Shown here: positions 58,276 through 64,000 of the stretch, piece after piece | How the letters are laid out: each line of letters starts with the position of its first letter | Position numbering within the stretch: the first letter of the stretch is position 1 | From: Owenia fusiformis | Lineage: Eukaryota; Annelida; Polychaeta; Sabellida; Oweniidae | Direction of reading: 5' to 3' | Assembly (NCBI GenBank): GCA_903813345.2 | Contig: CAIIXF020000009.1 | Location: forward strand, 24,772,740 to 24,836,739 | DNA length: 64,000 bases | Translations under genes and position numbers: made by a program | Notes under the pieces: generated by a model | Databases searched by the model: none | Told to the model about the DNA's origin: nothing | The model's input: the letters and a program-made list of their open reading frames with translations, nothing else

Positions 58276-58890
58276 CTCTCCAAATGTATCCCAGAGCACA
58301 ATCTCCAAATGTATCCCAGAGCACAACCTCCAAATGCATCCTACAGCACAACCTCCAAATGTATCCCAGAGCACAATCTCCAAATGTATCCCAGAACAAA
58401 ACCTCCAAATACATCCCACAGCACAACCTCCAAATGTATCCCAGAACAAAACCTCCAAATACATCCCACAGCACAACCTCCAAATGCATCCTACAGCACA
58501 ACCTCCAAATGTATCCCACAGCACAATCTCCAAATGTATCCCAGAACAAAACCTCCAAATGCATCCCACAGCACAATCTCCAAATGTATCCCAGAGCACA
58601 ACCTCCAAATGTATCCCAGAGCACAATCTCCAAATGTATCCCAGAACAAAACCTCCAAATACATCCCACAGCACAACCTCCAAATGCATCCCACAGCACA
58701 ATCTCCAAATGTATCCCAGAGCACAACCTCCAAATGCATCCTACAGCACAACCTCCAAATGTATCCCAGAGCACAATCTCCAAATGTATCCCAGAACAAA
58801 ACCTCCAAATACATCCCACAGCACAACCTCCAAATGCATCCCACAGCACAATCTCCAAATGCATCCCAGAGCACAACCTCCAAATTCCAA
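58276..58890. repeat. 25-bp minisatellite, ~24 copies, open in all six frames
   Basis: Units 'ccaaatgtatcccagagca' plus 'caatct', with variants at fixed positions (gta/gca/aca, cagagcac/cagaacaa/cacagcac/ctacagcac). Variant types recur in blocks of four to six units, a higher-order pattern. The period is 25 and no unit has a stop on either strand, so every frame reads through as a 25-residue peptide repeat of 150-250 aa. Those ORFs are by-products of the period, not genes. Confidence 0.93.
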
Positions 58891-59639
58891 ATGTGTCCAA
58901 GAACACATCCTCTAAATTTATGACAGTGCAATAAGAATTTATGTCTTCCTCATTCCAAAGCCCTACATTAGAATATGCCTGGAGCATTCGAACAAATAGC
59001 TACAATGAGAAAACATCTAATATTTCAACCTGAATAAAAACAATGTATTGTTCTCTCCAAATCATATAAGAGATGAGATAGATAAGGTTGTGATCATATC
59101 CATATTTTTGTACTTCATTTTACGTTCTCCTGTTTCAGTTAACATTTTATTGATGTGATTCAAAATACATCAAAAATTGTAGCCTAGTACATATTTTAAC
59201 GGAACGTACAACAATACTTAAACTCAAGTATTTTTTATCTTAATTTTATCACAACATTTTTTTCATGTGATACTGTTAATTATACCTGTTATACAAATGT
59301 GCTAAAGGTAGTATGTAAACTAACAAACACTTACAAGTGTTGTACATATGTAAGACAACCTGACCTGACAATTTATTGAACTTTACTGAAACAATAATGT
59401 TGACATTTGACAATAAGGACAATAGGAGCATGTAACAGGTACTACATTAGTTAGTTGTAACTATGTCCTACAGCAACATACAAAACATCCAAAGAATGTG
59501 ATACATCAATTTATCACCAAAGTGTCCAATTGCAGAAAACCTACATGTCCAATAGGGTAATCCAAAGCCTGTACATGTACATCCCTTGGAGAACACGCAT
59601 CCTCTGAATGCAGGGCTTAGGGCTACAGACGTCATACAC

Positions 59640-59870
59640 TGCATAGGTGTACCCCGGATGCAAATCAAATAGAACCATTAGACAGAAAAGGAAAAGAGCT
59701 TCAAAATGCTTTTTATTTGAAGCTTCTGGCTCAATTTTGAAGGAAGTTACATTAATTTTTGTAAAATTCAAAACAAATCTTAATTTTTTTTGGCTCGCTT
59801 ATGCCACGATCGCAGCCCCCCTGAATAAAACTGAAATCTTTTTTGGCATTCACCGATTGGCCAGTAATCT
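59640..59870. mobile_element. Truncated copy of the hAT-like MITE interior
   Basis: 'atgctttttatttgaagctt', 'ctcaattttgaaggaagtt' and 'tttttgtaaaattcaaaa' match 62652-62735. It ends in 'cgatcgcagcccccctgaa', like the right end of that element. The left TIR is lacking. Confidence 0.65.
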
Positions 59871-61675
59871 TAGGGCATAAATTCTAAGCTTACTACCACT
59901 TGAGGGTTTAAGATACCTGGCTTTACCTGATGAAACTGACATCACATTACAGTGTTCTCCCCAAAAAAAATTTTCAACTGGGTGCAAAATTTCAAGTCTG
60001 AAAATATCAACACTCGCTACGCTCACAATATCTCAATGTAGGTGCTTTATTACTTCACTCATTTTTCAAATCAGAAGTTAAAGTGCAGATTCCAACTGGG
60101 TGCCAACTGGGGGGCCTTTGGTTTCAAGTAGGGGGAGTCCCCAGTAAAAGTGACATGGGGAGATCACTGCATTATATTATTCGATCATTATGACACTATG
60201 ACTTGTTGAATCTAAGATTTGTGCCTTCGTTATTCTCTTTATGTCTGTATCAGGTCTAGATATTGATGACTTAGGTCTAGATATATTTTGGTTTATCAGA
60301 CCATGGTAGCAAAACATGACAAAAATACGAAAGATCATAAAATCACACATTTTATTTTTTGCCCAAAATATCATCAAAGAGCAAAAAATGTTCTATTGTA
60401 CATGTTAAAATATAAATGCCATTTTGGTCGATAAGCTCATCCAAACATTCAAACTACAACTACTGACAAAAACAGTTTGAACAATGATTGATTGATTTAA
60501 GTATCAGGATCTAAAACACACTTGTTAATAAAAAACAGGTTAACATGGTCGTTAAAAACAGCTGATCGTTTGAATTGTAAATACGTGACAAAGTTTATGT
60601 TCACTTGATATTTGAAATTTTTTCAATTTTTATTAATGAACAAAAAGTTACGATGTCCCTAATTTATCAGTCTACATCAGATATAATTACCCCAAAAATA
60701 TATTTCAGGTGTTCCAACCAACTAAACATAAATTATTTATGCACTTTCATTTAAATATGAATTACATTCATATGACACTTTTTATTGTTTTATAACAGGT
60801 ATCTGGTCCTCTCTCCCCTATCAACTATCAACTATAACTAGAAGGCATTATCATCACGCAAAATGTCACAACATGCCATTTGTTGCAGATGCCGACTTCT
60901 GAATGCCAAACACCTACCGCCATTCACATACATGTATGTCATAATAATGACATAATGGAACACAATAATATGAATGTTAACACGGAGGGATGGATCAGGA
61001 CGGAGGCATAAGATAGGCAAATAGAAACCATGCCTTTCAAACATGATGCTGCACATGCACCTGAGCCCAGAGGTCCAGAGCTTTGATCCAGATTTGATTT
61101 TTCAGCAGGCCCCAGAAAATAATGTTGCAAATGGTCCATAATTCAATTTTTACTATTTGAGTCATTTTATCTACTTACTTTCCTTTCAAAATATTGAGAA
61201 TCATTTTCTAAAGACAGGCCTTGTCGGGACGCTAAGGCGCATTTCTCCTAAAAGATGATCACACTTACTGTCTAGGGTTGTTTCAGGGTCCTACAATACA
61301 GCAGCCTGAGTCTCAACATCTACCTCTCTAAACTGTCACCGTGGGTTCCGCTATGGGACAAGATGTGGCCTCACACCACTGTTTAATTTATTATACAGGT
61401 ATCACACCACAGTTAGTTGACCTGAAAGTATAGTTAACAACAGTTTATAAATTACCAATAACCATTTGTTTTTTACAGAATACAATTCATGTAGGTACTC
61501 GTCTAAAAATTAAAGTATAGAACAAGAAAGGTTAAATCTATAGCAAGGCACCCATGTCAAGTTAATATCCTTGAAATTATGTTTTGTCAAATATGACTCC
61601 TGCATAATTCTAAATGTTGTTAGATTATCATCTAAAATGCAATCTTTTTAATTTCTGACTGCATATAAGAGACAG

Positions 61676-61712
61676 TGGCGTAGCCAGGATTTGGTGACCA
61701 GGGGTTCTATTT
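61676..61712. mobile_element. Solo hAT-like left terminus fragment
   Basis: 'agtggcgtagccaggatttg' resembles the hAT-like TIR; no matching right end is near. Confidence 0.4.
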
Positions 61713-62530
61713 TTATGTTATCCACAAATCTCCCCCTTCATTGGTGTACCTCACATAAAAGTGCTTTAGAACCACACTATGCCCAGGTATAGATTTGTTA
61801 CCCCTGGAAAGTAAAATCAATTCCCTAGAGACTCAGGCCCTGTTGTATCACCCTCAGAAATAGCTTTGGAACATTATCTCCATTTCTGCAGGGTAAGGTC
61901 ACCATTTTTACTGAAATGATCTGTTACATTTCGTGGTAATATCAACAATTTCATTACCGCGGATTAGATCATAAACGGACGGTGAAAATGTTTCTATTAT
62001 CTAATATTTGCTCTTGGGGACTTATCAGCCCCCCCCCCCCGGGACTTAGCAAGAATTTGTTTAAAATAAAACAAAACGGAGATGCAAAAATTTGAAAGAA
62101 AATGTGTTTTCATCAGTATTTAGACAGTTGGTTTATTTCACCGGAGAGTAAGAAAATAAATTGTGTGAAATAATTGATATTTCTTTTTTTGCATAATGAT
62201 GCATGATGCTCCAGGGTCTTCCCGAGATTAAACAATCCCACCCCGTGTCTAAGGTTGCCAAACTTGGAGAGAAGTGTAACTTTATTATTTTTTATCTACT
62301 TGTCAAAATTGAATATATTTTTCTGGTTGTTTTTTCACAAATATTTTTTGGGGGAAATCAAGACCGGGGGTTCGTCTGAACCCATCAAATCCCCGGTCCC
62401 TAAGGCTATGAAAGAAACTATTCATATACATGTTTGAGCCCTAACTTCTCTACTAATATGCGTAATATGAATAAGAGTCTTGCTTCAAGACCCTGCTGGA
62501 CCCTTCTCCCCTATCTACTTGTACTATAAG

Positions 62531-62831
62531 ACCATGGGCGTAGCCAGGGGGGGTGCGATGGGTGCGATCGCACCCCCCCCCCCCACCATAACCTTTGAAA
62601 ATATGACCATTGAAGGTATTTGACCATTGACCAGGTAGAAAAGAGCTTTAAAATGCTTTTTATTTGAAGCTTCTAGCTCAATTTTGAAGGAAGTTGCATC
62701 AATTTTTGTAAAATTCAAAAGAAATCTTAATTTTTTGTGTTGCTTATGGCAAAATCGCACCCCCCCTGACCGAAAACTGAAAAATTTTCGGCGATCGCAC
62801 CCCCCCTGACTGAAAGCTGGCTACGCCCCTG
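62531..62831. mobile_element. hAT-like MITE, TIR cakgggcgtagccag
   Basis: Left end 'catgggcgtagccagggg' and right end 'tggctacgcccctg' are inverted, flanked by 'ataagac' on both sides (7 of 8 bases of an 8-bp-type duplication). Subterminal 'gcgatcgcacccccc' repeats flank the core. The CAGGGGCGTAGCC terminus and ~8-bp target site are hAT features. No ORF. Confidence 0.75.
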
Positions 62832-64000
62832 ATAAGACTGTATGAATAATTGATACTGTTGTTTCTTTTTGATCCAGTTCTGTAAGCAACTAAAATGCAA
62901 ATCTATAATGATGTTATATCCAATATAATAATCAATTATTTATCTGCTGCTCTCAATCAAAATCAAGTATCTGATAAAATATTCATGACATGTACAAATG
63001 ACAGAGGTTACATCAGCTATAAATCAAACACATTGTTATTTTTTACGTGTTGGTAAACAGGCTTGAAAACATCGCCACAAAATGAGATCAAATAGTCGTT
63101 TCTGAGGAATTCTATATCTCTATTGACAAATGTCAACTTTTGGAGCACGAGCGTCAGATCATACTTAATGTCATATAACATACTTCTAGCCCATACCAAA
63201 CACTTCAGACGAAATCTTAATCATCCCATGACCCAAACACTTCTTCCCAGGCCATGGCCTTCACTCATAGGTATGTGACCCCTTCCCCACCCCCTTGTAT
63301 CAATGCTTCAAGATCATGGTAACTGGGCCTTGAGAACACAAAGCTATAAAACATTTGAAACAGTCAAAAATTTCATTCATACTTAATGAGTTGGACGACA
63401 GGTTGACTCAGATAAACAGAAAGTCGTTTATAAACCAGATGATAGCGTCAGATAATGAATGAAGTTACATATTTAAAATTATATATCATATGTTATGTAT
63501 GTGACTTCTAGTTGACTTTATATAAAAAAAAGTATTAAATCCTTTACATATTTTTACAATGCACCTCCCAAATAAATATAATTTTCACAAATAAATAGAC
63601 TTAAAAATGCAATTACCTGTAGTTATACATGTATACCTCAGATTAAAGATGTAATTGATCAAATATTGATTTTATATTCCTTTGTTAAAGAGTATGTTTA
63701 ACCAGTACTATCACTTCAGATAACATAAACTGAATGAAATAACGGTTGATACCAATGACATCATAAAATAAAGTGAAGGTCAGCGCGACATCAACAGCTG
63801 GATGGGACATAACCATAAAACATGTGAGGTGATTGATCATTCCACAATTAAAAATTCACATCCTCATAAAAACAGAAATTCAAAAGTCGCATATCAATAT
63901 AAGTCGATTTTCATTCTGTTATGTCTAAGGAACTTTCAAAAAGATTTTAATTTAATTATGGGATCAAAATAGAATTTTTGCAAGGGAGGTAGTTAACCTT

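Larger units (their letters stand above)
57574..64000. other. Upstream of the FAM13 first coding exon, repeat-bearing, no gene found
   Basis: Presumed 5' intron or upstream region of FAM13. It contains the 25-bp minisatellite (58276-58890) and hAT-like MITE material (59640-59870, 61676-61710, 62531-62831). C-run at 62031-62040. The remainder is AT-rich; short ORFs have no support. Confidence 0.6.

Noticed and set aside
58276-58890. Possible CRISPR-like array
   Set aside because: Units are contiguous 25-bp repeats without unique spacers, in an animal genome.
58201-58987. Long repetitive ORFs (up to 257 aa) on both strands
   Set aside because: They exist in all six frames because the 25-bp unit lacks stops; no splice, start or composition signal favours any frame.
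1-64000. A novel multi-gene defence or biosynthetic system
   Set aside because: Only three unrelated conserved animal genes and repeats were found; nothing supports a gene cluster acting together.

Overview
This is a 64 kb piece of an AT-rich animal nuclear genome. It has long introns with GT-AG (one GC-AG) splice sites, many short DNA transposons and minisatellites, and no bacterial-style gene packing. Frequent acatgtac-type motifs, a 'gtccccaccacatagtg' repeat with gtccgtcc runs, and an 'agctcacatgggtgagct' fragment resemble mollusc (bivalve-like) repeats. A lophotrochozoan, probably a mollusc, is my inference; the species is not identified.

Three protein-coding genes were reconstructed exon by exon, with compatible splice phases throughout. 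(1) GFER/ALR (Erv1-type FAD sulfhydryl oxidase), + strand, 184-3696, 3 exons, 175 aa, complete. (2) A CRAL-TRIO lipid-binding protein (alpha-tocopherol-transfer-protein/clavesin-like), + strand, 8057-17446, 8 exons, 334 aa, complete. (3) A FAM13-family RhoGAP protein, - strand, 57520 down to 20206, 28 coding exons, 1147 aa, complete coding sequence. Its first coding exon has an upstream acceptor, so at least one 5' non-coding exon lies further upstream. Genes 2 and 3 converge, with 2.8 kb between their stop codons.

Layout: 1-3.7 kb GFER, with a 162-bp minisatellite in intron 2. 3.7-8.05 kb intergenic, holding a degenerate duplicate of the CRAL-TRIO gene's 5' flank fused directly to a copy of its 3' flank; this looks like a tandem gene duplicate whose body was deleted. 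8.05-17.4 kb CRAL-TRIO gene, whose introns carry two copies of one TIR transposon, a 0.5-kb foldback element, hairpin elements and a minisatellite that copied the exon-2 splice acceptor. 17.4-20.2 kb the convergent 3' regions. 20.2-57.6 kb FAM13, with a DD41D mariner relic in intron 9, a second minisatellite that copied a splice acceptor in frame, and a 14-kb first intron. 57.6-64 kb upstream of the first coding exon: a 25-bp minisatellite open in all six frames and hAT-like MITEs.

The three genes are not evidently one pathway: mitochondrial intermembrane-space disulfide relay, intracellular lipid carriage, and Rho-GTPase regulation. I found no new multi-gene system. The unusual content is structural: splice-acceptor minisatellites in two genes, a 'ghost' tandem gene duplicate that supplies the empty site of a MITE, and a family of hairpins sharing a loop motif.
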